A stretch of DNA of 64,000 bases from Gramella sp. Hel_I_59 (GTDB taxonomy: Bacteria; Bacteroidota; Bacteroidia; Flavobacteriales; Flavobacteriaceae). The position numbers and the translations under genes were made by a program. Positions 28,877 through 37,322 of the stretch are shown here, piece after piece. How positions within the stretch are numbered: the first letter of the stretch is position 1; the number at the start of each line of letters is the position of its first letter. Under the pieces are notes generated by a model. That model made no database searches, was not told where the DNA came from, and saw only the letters and a program-made list of their open reading frames with translations. The stretch is from the NCBI RefSeq assembly GCF_006714895.1, contig NZ_VFME01000001.1, positions 2,790,001-2,854,000 on the forward strand, written 5' to 3'.

Positions 28877-28909
28877 AAAAAGTCGATTCATCTGAATCGA
28901 CTTTTTTTA
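28877..28909 (+). terminator. Bidirectional terminator after ypdA
   Basis: A perfect 10-bp stem AGTCGATTCA / TGAATCGACT (28881-28902, loop TC) is flanked by A on the left and seven T on the right. It also fits the end of the opposing gene at 28929. Confidence 0.9.
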
Positions 28910-28928
28910 TTTATACTGGTCTAGAATC

Positions 28929-29294
28929 TTAGTCCATAAGAACTACAGAATTGGAACCAAGACCTTTCTTTCTACCAATCAGCTTACCGTAAAACTCAAG
29001 GTCTTCCTGATTGTGTTTAAAAGAGTGATCAATTTTTTTACCTATTTCTTTAATTGGAAAGGAATAAACTTCTATCTGGGGATAAGAATTAAAATCATCC
29101 TCAGTTTTATTGATTCCAATTTCTACAGCCTTCGTTTGCTTGTTATACACGGCGTACTCAGCCTGAAAATTGTGTCTTAAAAGATCCATACAATCCTGAG
29201 AAAGTTCGTTACATTCCTCACAATCACTCATATAAATCTTTACCAGTTCCTTCATTGTCAATCTCAACTGGTTGGTATTAAAATATGCTGCCAT
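28929..29294 (-). CDS. Hypothetical protein, 121 aa
   Basis: I do not recognise this soluble protein. It has no signal peptide or membrane segment. Four cysteine residues cluster in DCEECNELSQDC, which could form a metal site or disulfide, and the C-terminus ends GLGSNSVVLMD. It ends at the bidirectional terminator near 28890. The ATG at 29294 is used, but the Met at codon 14 (KELVKIYMSDC) is a possible alternative. Normal codon use and a normal stop support a real gene. Confidence 0.6.
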   Translation of the reverse strand: MAAYFNTNQLRLTMKELVKIYMSDCEECNELSQDCMDLLRHNFQAEYAVYNKQTKAVEIGINKTEDDFNSYPQIEVYSFPIKEIGKKIDHSFKHNQEDLEFYGKLIGRKKGLGSNSVVLMD

Positions 29295-29861
29295 AATACT
29301 TGCTTTTTTATCTCAAGGCTAAAGTATCGGATAGCTAAGGCTTCGGAAAGTATTTATAGAATGTTTAACGCCAGTGCCTAAATAAATCAAAATTTTCTGT
29401 AGAGTATTCAAGGAACTTAGCATAATATTTTAAGTATGTGTTGGAGTGTATTAATTTGTGAGATATGAAAGATAAAATGACCATTGGAGCTGATCAGTAC
29501 GAATAATGTAATTAGTCAGATGATGCAGATTGATAATTCACAATATTTTATATTTTCGTATGCGTGACTAGATAGTATGCAGCTATTTATCCATACATCG
29601 CTATTCGATTATGGTTATCCATAATTTGAATGTTGAAACTTTTATACATTGCAGTCAAATTGATTTGAAGGATTAATAATTCTTCAGTTCATCATAAAAT
29701 GCCAGATCATATGGATTTGTAAACTGAGTAGGGTCGGTTTGCAATTTCCGATCTGGCTTTTTTGTTTCTACCCGTCAGTTTTACTTCGGAAAGATTTAAG
29801 CAGTTGTGAGTTCCAATAACTGTATGCACTTAAAGTACTTTACTGGAGAAGAAACGGAAAT
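29295..29861. other. Long non-coding stretch with an orphan hairpin
   Basis: No convincing coding sequence is seen here on either strand. The stretch is AT-rich. Its one strong signal is a long hairpin followed by seven T at 29701-29764, listed separately. No -7/-33 promoter pair of good quality was found on the plus strand upstream of the hairpin. Confidence 0.5.
29701..29764 (+). ncRNA. Orphan terminator-type hairpin, possible 3' end of a small RNA
   Basis: GCCAGATC (29701-29708) pairs with GATCTGGC (29750-29757), and inside it GGATTTGTAAAC pairs imperfectly with GTTTGCAATTTCC. Seven T follow directly. The nearest plus-strand gene (ypdA) already ended at its own terminator 790 bases upstream, so this terminator has no known gene to serve. 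A small RNA ending here is an inference. Confidence 0.4.
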
Positions 29862-29894
29862 AAAAAATCCGTAGAACAAATGCTCTACGGATTC
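29862..29894 (-). terminator. Terminator of yqeY-tRNA-Arg transcript
   Basis: On the minus strand AATCCGTAGA and TCTACGGATT form a 10-bp stem followed by a run of T. It begins a few bases after the 3' end of the tRNA. Confidence 0.85.
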
Positions 29895-29900
29895 TCCTTG

Positions 29901-29974
29901 TGACCCCGGCAGGATTCAAACCTGCAACCCTCAGAGCCGAAATCTGATGCGCTATTCAGTTGCGCCACGGGGCC
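29901..29974 (-). tRNA. tRNA-Arg (anticodon TCG)
   Basis: The minus strand folds as a cloverleaf: acceptor GGCCCCG/CGGGGTC with one G-T pair, D arm GCGC/GCGC, anticodon stem with loop TTTCGGC (anticodon TCG, reading CGA/CGN arginine codons), and T arm GCAGG-TTTGAAT-CCTGC. The discriminator base is A and CCA is not encoded. It starts 12 bases after the yqeY stop and is followed by a terminator, so it is probably processed from the yqeY transcript. Confidence 0.95.
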
Positions 29975-29985
29975 GGTAATAATTT

Positions 29986-30438
29986 TTATTTATTCAGTCT
30001 TTTTCTAACTATTGCTGAGATTGTTTTTCCATCTGCTCTACCAGCCAGTTTAGCCGTAGAAGCACCCATTACTTTTCCCATATCCTGTATTCCGGTTGCA
30101 CCGGTTTCTACGATCACCTGGTCTACTTCTTTCTCAATATCAGCTTCACTTAATTGTTCTGGAAGAAATTCTTCAATCACAGCAGCCTGAGCTAATTCAG
30201 GTTCAGCAAGATCTTCTCTACCCTGTTCCTTATAAATTTCAGCACTATCCTTACGCTGCTTCACAAGTTTCTGCAACAACTTCATTTCTTCGTCTTCGGT
30301 AAGTCCGTCATTAGAAGATGATCCTGTGTTCGCTAAAAGTATTTCACTTTTAACAGCACGCAAAGCCTCTAACTTCACACTATCCTTTGCTCTCATGGCC
30401 GCTTTCATTTCGACCATTACTTTTTCCTGTAAACTCAT
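29986..30438 (-). CDS. yqeY: GatB/YqeY domain-containing protein
   Basis: This 150-aa helical protein of the YqeY family is related to the tail domain of the GatB amidotransferase subunit, which contacts tRNA. Typical elements are MKAAMRAKDSVKLEALRAVKSEI, EEMKLLQKLVKQRKDSAEIYKEQGR, EFLPEQLSEADIE and GKVMGASTAKLAGRADGK. Its biological role is not established. ATG 30438 (MSLQEKVM) is preferred to a TTG extension of 13 residues. A tRNA-Arg gene lies directly behind it on the same transcript, which may be more than chance given the tRNA-binding ancestry of the domain. Confidence 0.9.
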   Translation of the reverse strand: MSLQEKVMVEMKAAMRAKDSVKLEALRAVKSEILLANTGSSSNDGLTEDEEMKLLQKLVKQRKDSAEIYKEQGREDLAEPELAQAAVIEEFLPEQLSEADIEKEVDQVIVETGATGIQDMGKVMGASTAKLAGRADGKTISAIVRKRLNK

Positions 30439-30637
30439 GACTGACAAATTATGCAGCGAAGATAAAATTTTCTGCAAGAAAACACTACAGAATCAGGGAA
30501 TGAAAATTAAGGAAATTCAGGAATACTTATAATACAAATTATCAGCTTACCCACTCTGCTAGAAATCAATCTATTTCAATAAAAAAGCCCCGGGAGTAAA
30601 AACCAAAACCCTGGGCCATCAAACTAAAACTTACATT

Positions 30638-31258
30638 TTGAATCATAGACGAATGTATCTTCTCGAGAAAGGTTTTTTTGATAAGCGTTTTATGTATGAA
30701 GAGTCATTAGCCATGCCTTTGCTTATACAATACCCTAAGGCGATTTCAAAAGGAACTGTTATCGACGCACTGACTCAAAACCTGGATTTTGCACCAACCT
30801 TTCTGGATTACGCCGGCGCTGAAATTCCTGAAAATATGCAGGGTAAATCTCTTAAGCCTCTACTTTCCAATTCTGAAGAAAAAAAGACCTTCAGAAATGC
30901 CATTTATTATCATTATTATGATTTTCCAGCTTTTCATATGGTTAAAAGGCACTACGGAATAAGAACAGACCGGTATAAACTTATCCATTTTTACGATGAT
31001 ATTGACGAATGGGAACTTTACGATCTTGAGACAGATCCAAAAGAGTTAAACAATCTATATGGTGATCAAAAGTATGCTGATATTCAGAAGAAACTACACT
31101 TAGAGTTAGAAGAACTTCAGAAGAATTACGAGGTGACTGAAGAGGAATTCGCCACTACGCCAAAAGCTCAGGTGAAAAAAGCCTATGAAAATTTTGCCCG
31201 TCTTGCTGATGAGGAGCCAGATTCTTATGAAGGGTATCAATATTTAAAAAAGAATTAA
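30638..31258 (+). pseudogene. Sulfatase C-terminal remnant (N-terminal catalytic half missing)
   Basis: About 200 residues match the C-terminal third of arylsulfatase/choline-sulfatase-type enzymes: KGFFDKRFMYEESLAMPLLI, TQNLDFAPTFLDYAGAEIP, GKSLKPLL, YGIRTDRYKLIHFYDDIDEWELYDLETDPKELNNLY. The N-terminal part with the formylglycine Cys/Ser-x-Pro-x-Arg motif and metal ligands is absent; upstream sequence is non-coding and then yqeY on the other strand. Homology begins abruptly near 30650. The remaining frame has no stops, so the loss is recent or the fragment is still translated. It is most likely a deletion remnant of a polysaccharide-utilisation sulfatase. Confidence 0.8.
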
Positions 31259-31336
31259 TCTTTTGAGCTAATAGTTTATCGTTTAGGAGTCAGTATGGTT
31301 ATGGAATATTTCCTATTTTTGGATAAATTCCTAATT

Positions 31337-32596
31337 ATGGATTTCGATCGAATAAAAGAAAAATTAAATATCCTTGCCGATGCTGCTAAATATGATGTTT
31401 CATGTTCAAGCAGTGGATCCAAGCGAACCAATACTAAGAAAGGTTTGGGCGATTCTTCAGGAATGGGGATTTGCCATTCCTATACGCAGGATGGCCGGTG
31501 TGTCTCCTTATTGAAGATCCTTCTTACGAATCATTGCATATTCGATTGCGCTTATTGCGTTACTCGAAAGTCTAATGATATTAAGAGAGCTGCTTTTAAA
31601 GTACAGGAAGTTGTAGATCTTACCATAAGCTTTTATCGTAGGAATTACATTGAAGGTCTTTTTTTAAGTTCCGGAATCTTTAAGAGTCCAGATCATACGA
31701 TGGAAAGACTGATCCGGGTAGCCAAGAAGTTACGGGAAGAAGAGAACTTTAATGGCTATATACATCTTAAGAGCATTCCCGGAGCCAGTGATGAATTAAT
31801 GAGAGAGGCTGGACTCTATGCCGACAGGCTAAGCGTAAATATTGAGATCCCAACAAAATCAGGTCTTAAACTACTTGCTCCCGAGAAAAAACACGAGGAC
31901 TTCATGAAGCCAATGGAGAAGGTGAAGAATGAGATCATTCAGTACAAATCTGAATCGAAACTTATCAAAAGCACACCTAAATACGCTCCTGCGGGTCAAA
32001 GTACCCAGATGATCGTTGGAGCTACCGGTGAAAGCGATAGGGACATCATGTACTCATCGGCATTCTTCTATAAAAACTATAATATGAAGCGGGTTTATTA
32101 CTCTGGTTATGTCCCAATTAGTAATGATCCGCGTTTACCCGCATTAGGAACCCAGGTTCCTATGATGCGCGAAAACCGGCTCTATCAAACAGATTGGTTA
32201 ATGCGCTTCTATGGGTATGATGTTCGGGAACTTTTGAATAATGATTTCCAGCATCTTGAAATGGATATAGATCCTAAACTGAGTTATGCACTCCGTAACC
32301 GACATTTATTCCCTGTAGATATTAATAAGGTCGACAAACAGTTACTATTACGCGTTCCGGGAATTGGATTAAAGTCGGTTAATAAGATCCTTCAGGCAAG
32401 AAAATTTAGAAAATTGAACTGGGAGCATCTTCAAAAGATAGGCATTTCTATGAATCGCGCTAAATATTTTATTACCTGTGATGCCAGAGAAAAGGAACTG
32501 AAAGATGTAAGCAGTGAAAACTTAAAGCAGTTAATTATGCAGAATTCCTTCAGCAAATATCGAAAGGAGTTTACCCAGCAACTTAGTTTATTTTAA
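31337..32596 (+). CDS. Radical SAM protein of putative DNA modification/repair (TIGR03916-like)
   Basis: This 419-aa radical SAM enzyme has the [4Fe-4S] motif CIFDCAYC (C67, C71, C74). GICHSYTQDGRCVSLLKILL lies before it. A C-terminal helix-hairpin-helix (LRVPGIGLKSVNKILQARKF, then ISMNRAKYF) indicates DNA binding. The family is regularly paired with a TIGR03915/uracil-DNA-glycosylase-linked protein and is annotated as putative DNA repair or modification; the reaction is unknown. ATG 31337 (MDFDRIKEKL) is chosen over upstream in-frame starts that would add a non-conserved stretch. It overlaps the partner gene by one base (TAATG). Confidence 0.88.
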   Translation: MDFDRIKEKLNILADAAKYDVSCSSSGSKRTNTKKGLGDSSGMGICHSYTQDGRCVSLLKILLTNHCIFDCAYCVTRKSNDIKRAAFKVQEVVDLTISFYRRNYIEGLFLSSGIFKSPDHTMERLIRVAKKLREEENFNGYIHLKSIPGASDELMREAGLYADRLSVNIEIPTKSGLKLLAPEKKHEDFMKPMEKVKNEIIQYKSESKLIKSTPKYAPAGQSTQMIVGATGESDRDIMYSSAFFYKNYNMKRVYYSGYVPISNDPRLPALGTQVPMMRENRLYQTDWLMRFYGYDVRELLNNDFQHLEMDIDPKLSYALRNRHLFPVDINKVDKQLLLRVPGIGLKSVNKILQARKFRKLNWEHLQKIGISMNRAKYFITCDAREKELKDVSSENLKQLIMQNSFSKYRKEFTQQLSLF

Positions 32597-33372
32597 TGAA
32601 AAGCGTTGTACTGAAATATGATGGAAGTTTTCCGGGATTTTTAACCTGTGTCTTTAATGCCTATGAGCAGAAACTGGAAATTGCAGAGATCATTCCTGAA
32701 GGAGAAGATCAAAAACAATTATTTAGTGAAACACTAGAAGTAATTACTGAAGATTTCAAGGTACAGAGAGTTTTAAAATCATTGAAGAAAAAGTTGTCAT
32801 CTAACGGTTTTACGAGGTTATACTATTCTTTCCTGAGTGAAATTCCTGGGATCGAACTGAAGATGTATGATATGATACGGTATGTCTATAGTTCTCAGGA
32901 GAAAGCAGAACTGGATTACTCGCATCCTTCAGTGCTGGATATATCCAAAGCAGCAAAACAAGTTGGCCGGGAAAAGCATAGAATGGAGGCATTCATAAGA
33001 TTTAGACTTACTAAAGACGACCTTTATTTCGCAGTGATTGAACCAGATTTTAATGTGTTGCCTGTGATCACGAAGCACTTCAAAAGCAGGTATGCAGACC
33101 AGCGATGGTTGATCTATGATCTTAAGCGAAAACTGGGTATACATTATGATCTTCAGAAGGCAGAATATGTTTCGATGGAATTACCTGAAGATATAGGCAT
33201 CTCAGGCGGAAATCCCGACTATTTTGCTGAAGGAGAAATCTACTTTCAGCATTTATGGAAAGAATATTTTGACTCCACAAACATCAAAAGTCGAGTAAAT
33301 ATGCGGCTTCACATTCAACACGTTCCTAAAAGATATTGGAAATATTTAAGTGAAAAGAGTCCTTTTGCATAA
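32596..33372 (+). CDS. TIGR03915 family putative DNA repair protein (DUF4130)
   Basis: This 258-aa protein is the usual partner of the radical SAM enzyme upstream. It begins with KYDGSFPGFLTCVFNAYEQ and contains the family stretches AAKQVGREKHRMEAFIRFR, EPDFNVLPVITKHFKSRYADQRWLIYDLKRKLGIHYD and the C-terminal HIQHVPKRYWKYLSEK. Its molecular function is not established; related proteins are found fused to or beside uracil-DNA glycosylase domains. The one-base stop/start overlap (32596) points to fixed stoichiometry with the radical SAM partner. Confidence 0.88.
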   Translation: MKSVVLKYDGSFPGFLTCVFNAYEQKLEIAEIIPEGEDQKQLFSETLEVITEDFKVQRVLKSLKKKLSSNGFTRLYYSFLSEIPGIELKMYDMIRYVYSSQEKAELDYSHPSVLDISKAAKQVGREKHRMEAFIRFRLTKDDLYFAVIEPDFNVLPVITKHFKSRYADQRWLIYDLKRKLGIHYDLQKAEYVSMELPEDIGISGGNPDYFAEGEIYFQHLWKEYFDSTNIKSRVNMRLHIQHVPKRYWKYLSEKSPFA

Positions 33373-33392
33373 TAAAATTTTGTTTAAATTTG
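33365..33392 (+). promoter_or_regulatory. Promoter of the first small lipoprotein gene
   Basis: TTG (33365-33367) and the -7 box TAAATTTG (33385-33392) are separated by 17 bases, close to the Bacteroidota consensus. It leaves a leader of about 22 bases before ATG 33420. Confidence 0.55.
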
Positions 33393-33419
33393 TGTCTTCA
33401 ACTAATTAAACATTTTACA

Positions 33420-33653
33420 ATGAAAAAATTTTTATTATTATTTGCAGTTGCATCAATGAGCCTTTCTATCTATTCTTGTAGAGAAACTACTGAAGAGAAC
33501 ATGGAAGCAGATATGGAGCAAGCAGGTGAAGACGTAGAAAACGAAATGGAAGAAGCTGGTCAGGAAGTAGAAGATGCTGCTGAGAACGCTGAAACCGAAA
33601 TGGAAGAAGAAGTAGAAGGAACTGACGATATGAACGGTGATGATGATATGTAA
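33420..33653 (+). CDS. Small acidic lipoprotein, copy 1
   Basis: This 77-aa protein has a signal peptide and lipobox-like end (LLLFAVASMSLSIYSCRETT), so it is probably a lipoprotein. The mature part is almost entirely Glu/Asp/Ala/Met with repeated EMEEAGQEVEDAAE-like heptads, likely an amphipathic helix or disordered. It has no recognised domain. It shares the signal peptide and the SCRETT start of the mature protein with the next gene, 72 bases downstream. A hairpin terminator (33677-33702) separates them. Confidence 0.75.
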   Translation: MKKFLLLFAVASMSLSIYSCRETTEENMEADMEQAGEDVENEMEEAGQEVEDAAENAETEMEEEVEGTDDMNGDDDM

Positions 33654-33676
33654 TCATTTTCTTTCTTAATATGATT

Positions 33677-33703
33677 AAAGCCATTCATTTGAATGGCTTT
33701 TTT
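33677..33703 (+). terminator. Terminator between the two small lipoprotein genes
   Basis: AAAGCCATTCA pairs with TGAATGGCTTT and is followed by a run of seven T. Confidence 0.85.
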
Positions 33704-33725
33704 TAGTTTAACCCTAAAATTATAA

Positions 33726-33977
33726 ATGATGAAAAAGACTGTAATGATCCTGGCCTTAGCTGCAATGAGTATTTCTATGTACTCCTGCCGAGAAACAACC
33801 CAGGAAAAGACTGAAGAAGCAGCAGAAGCAATTGGAAATGACATTGAAGATGGTGCCAGAGAAGCTGGAGAAAAGATCGAGCGCGGAGCTAAAAAAGTTG
33901 GTGAAGAGATCGATGAGGAAATTCACGATACAGACGATGTAAATAATGAGGAAGCGACAGATGATACTGTCCAGTAG
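33726..33977 (+). CDS. Small acidic lipoprotein, copy 2
   Basis: This 83-aa paralogue of the preceding gene has the signal peptide KKTVMILALAAMSISMYSC and a mature start CRETTQEKTEEAAEA. It is more mixed in charge, with EAGEKIERGAKKVGEEIDEE repeats that recall the YtxH/apolipoprotein-like amphipathic helices of stress-related small proteins. Two ATG codons stand in tandem (33726, 33729). A terminator follows at 33984. The function is unknown; a tandem duplication is the simplest origin. Confidence 0.72.
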   Translation: MMKKTVMILALAAMSISMYSCRETTQEKTEEAAEAIGNDIEDGAREAGEKIERGAKKVGEEIDEEIHDTDDVNNEEATDDTVQ

Positions 33978-33983
33978 TACTAA

Positions 33984-34013
33984 AAGCGGCACGATGTGTC
34001 GCTTTATTTTTTT
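33984..34013 (+). terminator. Terminator after small lipoprotein copy 2
   Basis: AAGCGGCAC pairs with GTGTCGCTT (loop GAT, one G-T pair), followed by A and then seven T. It overlaps the end of the converging prenyl synthase gene. Confidence 0.75.
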
Positions 34014-34981
34014 CTTTCTATAACGTAATTTACCATTAATTCTAAACTATCCCGGTATTCAGATTCTGGGTAGTCCTGTAATAATAGAAGTGCTTCTTTC
34101 TGAAACTCTTTCATACGTTTAACTGCGTAGTCCAGTCCACCATTGTCTTTCACGAAATCAATAACTTCTCTTACCCTTTTACGATCCTTATTATGATTCT
34201 TGACAGAATTGATCAACCACTTCTGATCTTTTTCAGAAACAGTATTTAGGGTATAAATTAAGGGTAAAGTCATTTTTTGTTCCTTGATATCGATTCCCGT
34301 AGGCTTCCCAATCTTTTCAGTACCATAGTCGAAAAGGTCATCTTTGATCTGGAAGGCCATACCTATAAGTTCTCCAAATCTCCGCATTTTTGCAACATCA
34401 GGACTTTCAGGATTTACAGAAGCCGCACCAAGACTACAACAAGCCGCAATCAACGTTGCAGTTTTCTGTCGTATAATATCATAATAAACCGCTTCGGTTA
34501 TATCAAGTCTTCGGGCTTTTTCAATTTGCAGTAGTTCCCCTTCGCTCATTTCGCGAACAGCTACAGAAATGATCTTCAGTAGATCAAAATCATTATTATC
34601 AATGGAAAGTAGTAAACCTTTACTTAACAAATAATCACCCACAAGAACGGCGATCTTATTTTTCCATAAAGCGTTAATACTGAAGAAACCTCTTCTTCTA
34701 TTGGAATCATCCACAACATCATCGTGTACCAGGGTGGCAGTATGTATTAGCTCAATGACAGATGCGCCACGATAAGTTCTCTCGTTCACATTACCTTCAG
34801 AAACCATTTTGGCAACCAGGAATACGAACATGGGACGCATTTGCTTCCCTTTTCGGTTTACGATATAATGAGTGATCCTGTTTAGAAGGGCTACTTTGGA
34901 AGACATGGATTCGAAGAACTTTTTTTCAAAAAGTTCCATCTCTTTTTCTACCGGTAGCTTTATTTGAGAGATGACCTTCAT
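34004..34981 (-). CDS. Polyprenyl diphosphate synthase (trans-isoprenyl, long-chain type)
   Basis: This 325-aa all-helical prenyltransferase condenses isopentenyl diphosphate onto allylic diphosphates. The first aspartate-rich motif is LVHDDVVDDSNRRR, and the second is FQIKDDLFDYG. KGKQMRPMFVFLVAK is the N-terminal binding region. Length and motifs fit a long-chain (octaprenyl-type) synthase giving the menaquinone side chain, which would fit MenG elsewhere in the window, but product length cannot be read safely from sequence. It starts with ATG 34981, 46 bases behind the end of rlmN. Confidence 0.88.
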   Translation of the reverse strand: MKVISQIKLPVEKEMELFEKKFFESMSSKVALLNRITHYIVNRKGKQMRPMFVFLVAKMVSEGNVNERTYRGASVIELIHTATLVHDDVVDDSNRRRGFFSINALWKNKIAVLVGDYLLSKGLLLSIDNNDFDLLKIISVAVREMSEGELLQIEKARRLDITEAVYYDIIRQKTATLIAACCSLGAASVNPESPDVAKMRRFGELIGMAFQIKDDLFDYGTEKIGKPTGIDIKEQKMTLPLIYTLNTVSEKDQKWLINSVKNHNKDRKRVREVIDFVKDNGGLDYAVKRMKEFQKEALLLLQDYPESEYRDSLELMVNYVIERKK

Positions 34982-35027
34982 TAAGGCTGTAAATATAAGA
35001 GTTTTAAAGAGGTTTTATCCTTTATCA

Positions 35028-36071
35028 TTAAGCCGATTTATTCGCCAGTTGCCCACAGGCTGCATCAATATCCTTACCTCTTGAACGCCTTACCGTTACT
35101 GTAATATTGTTTCTTTCCAGCATTTGCTCGTACATTCTCGTTGCTTCTCCAGCTGCCTGCTGGAAATTACCATCATCAATTGGATTGTACTCTATAAGGT
35201 TCACCTTACATGGAACATATTTACAGAAACTTACCAGCGCCTGCGCATCTTCCCGGGTGTCGTTAATATCTTTCCAGACAATATATTCGTAAGTAATCCG
35301 GCTTCCGGTTTTAGAATACCAGTATTCAAGAGATTCTCTAAGATCTTCCAGCGGAAAAGTTTCGTTGAAAGGCATAATCTGTGTCCGCACTTCGTTTCTA
35401 GCCGAATGCAGGGATACCGCCAGTTTGATCTTAGCTTCATCATCTGCCAGCTTTTTGATCATTTTAGGAACGCCAGAAGTTGATATTGTTATTCTCTTTG
35501 GAGACATACCCAAACCTTCCGGAGAAGTGATCTTTTCAATGGACTTCATTACATTATTGTAATTCATCAAAGGCTCACCCATTCCCATAAATACGATGTT
35601 GGATAAAGGTCGGTCAAAGTATAACCTGCTTTCATTATCGATCGCAACCACCTGATCGTAAATTTCATCAGGATTAAGGTTACGCATACGTTTTAACTTC
35701 GCAGTAGCACAAAACTGGCAATCAAGACTGCAACCAACCTGTGAAGAAACACAAGCCGTAGTTCTTGTTTTTGTTGGGATTAAAACGGACTCTACTGTAA
35801 GTGAATCATGTAATTTCACCGCATTTTTTATCGTACCATCACTACTTCGCTGCATACGATCCACACGAATATGATTAATCACAAAGTTCTCATCCAGCAT
35901 TTGCCGGGTAGATTTTGAGAGGTTTGTCATATCCTCAAAAGAATGCGCCGCTTTACTCCAAAGCCATTCATAAACCTGAGTTCCACGAAAGGATTTATCT
36001 CCCTGTGACACAAAGAACTCCTGCAATTGCTGCTTGGTTAATGCCCGTATATCTTTTTTCCTGTCTTTCAC
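35028..36071 (-). CDS. rlmN: 23S rRNA (adenine2503-C2)-methyltransferase RlmN
   Basis: RlmN is a radical SAM enzyme that methylates C2 of A2503 in 23S rRNA and A37 in some tRNAs. The 347-aa protein has the CX3CX2C cluster motif CSLDCQFC (C114, C118, C121), GMGEPLMNYNNV, ITISTSGVPKMI, KLAVSLHS, and the second catalytic cysteine near the C-terminus in DIDAACGQL (C339). The only start before an in-frame stop is GTG 36071. Confidence 0.96.
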   Translation of the reverse strand: MKDRKKDIRALTKQQLQEFFVSQGDKSFRGTQVYEWLWSKAAHSFEDMTNLSKSTRQMLDENFVINHIRVDRMQRSSDGTIKNAVKLHDSLTVESVLIPTKTRTTACVSSQVGCSLDCQFCATAKLKRMRNLNPDEIYDQVVAIDNESRLYFDRPLSNIVFMGMGEPLMNYNNVMKSIEKITSPEGLGMSPKRITISTSGVPKMIKKLADDEAKIKLAVSLHSARNEVRTQIMPFNETFPLEDLRESLEYWYSKTGSRITYEYIVWKDINDTREDAQALVSFCKYVPCKVNLIEYNPIDDGNFQQAAGEATRMYEQMLERNNITVTVRRSRGKDIDAACGQLANKSA

Positions 36072-36126
36072 GCTGCTAAATTACAAAGTTATTACCGAAG
36101 CTTCAGTCTTTTACAAGACAATAGCT

Positions 36127-36170
36127 TACAAAAAAGGCCATAAACCGAAATCGGATTATGGCCTTTAAAT
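36127..36170 (-). terminator. Terminator after queA
   Basis: AAAGGCCATA pairs with TATGGCCTTT, with CCGA/TCGG able to extend the stem inward. On the minus strand it is followed by six or more T. Confidence 0.8.
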
Positions 36171-36185
36171 TTTATTTTCGACTTA

Positions 36186-37241
36186 TTAGATGATCAGCAT
36201 TGCGTCACCATAAGTATAGAATCTGTATTTTTCCTTTACTGCTTCTTCGTAAGCCTTTTTCATAAAGTCATGACCGGCAAATGCAGAAACCATCATCAAT
36301 AACGTAGATTTTGGCGTATGGAAATTAGTAATCATACAGTTTGCAATATTGAAATCGTATGGAGGAAAGATGAACTTGTTAGTCCATCCACCAAATTCGT
36401 TTAAAGTCTGGTCTGAAGATACAGCACTCTCAAGAACCCTCATTACAGTTGTTCCAACCGCACAAACTCTGCGCTTATCGCGTTTCGCCTGGTTGATAAC
36501 ATCTGTAGCGTTCTTTTCAATAAAAGCTTCTTCACTATCCATTTTATGCTTGGAAAGATCTTCAACTTCCACCGGGCTAAATGTTCCCAGTCCAACGTGA
36601 AGTGTAACTTCAGCAAAATCAACACCTTTGATCTCCAAACGTTTTAGTAAGTGCTTGGAAAAGTGAAGTCCTGCAGTAGGAGCTGCAACAGCACCTTCAT
36701 TTTTGGCGTAGATCGTCTGGTATCTTTCTTCGTCTTCAGGCTCTACTTCTCTTTTGATATACTTCGGAAGAGGAGTTTGGCCTAGTTCTTTTAATTTCTG
36801 TCTGAAATCACTGTAAGAACCATCGTAAAGAAAACGCAGTGTTCTACCTCTTGAAGTTGTATTATCGATTACTTCAGCAACAAGACTTTCGTCTTCACCG
36901 AAGTATAATTTATTACCAATTCTTATCTTTCTTGCAGGATCAACAAGTACGTCCCACAATTTTGTTTCTGGGTTGAGTTCTCTAAGAAGGAAAACTTCAA
37001 TTCTGGCTCCGGTTTTCTCTTTATTTCCGAAGAGCCTCGCAGGAAAAACTTTCGTATTATTAAGAACCATCACATCTTCCGGCTCGAAATAATCAATTAA
37101 ATCTTTAAATTTTTTATGTTCAATCGTCTGCTCCTTACGGTTTAGAACCATTAGCCTTGCTTCATCCCTGTTTTCAGAAGGATATTCAGCCAAAAGTTCT
37201 TGAGGCAGTTCAAAATTGAAATTTGAAAGTTTCATTCCCAT
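36186..37241 (-). CDS. queA: S-adenosylmethionine:tRNA ribosyltransferase-isomerase QueA
   Basis: QueA transfers and isomerises the ribosyl part of SAM to preQ1 in tRNA, giving epoxyqueuosine. The family signatures [41 protein letters not shown], the [11 protein letters not shown] motif, [23 protein letters not shown] (read in parts) and [20 protein letters not shown] are visible over 351 aa. ATG codons exist at 37241 and 37235; the second (KLSNFNF) matches typical N-termini better. The gene is followed by its own terminator. Confidence 0.96.
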   Translation of the reverse strand: MGMKLSNFNFELPQELLAEYPSENRDEARLMVLNRKEQTIEHKKFKDLIDYFEPEDVMVLNNTKVFPARLFGNKEKTGARIEVFLLRELNPETKLWDVLVDPARKIRIGNKLYFGEDESLVAEVIDNTTSRGRTLRFLYDGSYSDFRQKLKELGQTPLPKYIKREVEPEDEERYQTIYAKNEGAVAAPTAGLHFSKHLLKRLEIKGVDFAEVTLHVGLGTFSPVEVEDLSKHKMDSEEAFIEKNATDVINQAKRDKRRVCAVGTTVMRVLESAVSSDQTLNEFGGWTNKFIFPPYDFNIANCMITNFHTPKSTLLMMVSAFAGHDFMKKAYEEAVKEKYRFYTYGDAMLII

Positions 37242-37322
37242 AGTTCCTGTTTTAAAAGCTGCAAATATACAATCTCAACATAGGCGTTGTCAAGTAAATG
37301 GCGGTTTATTTATAGAATAATT

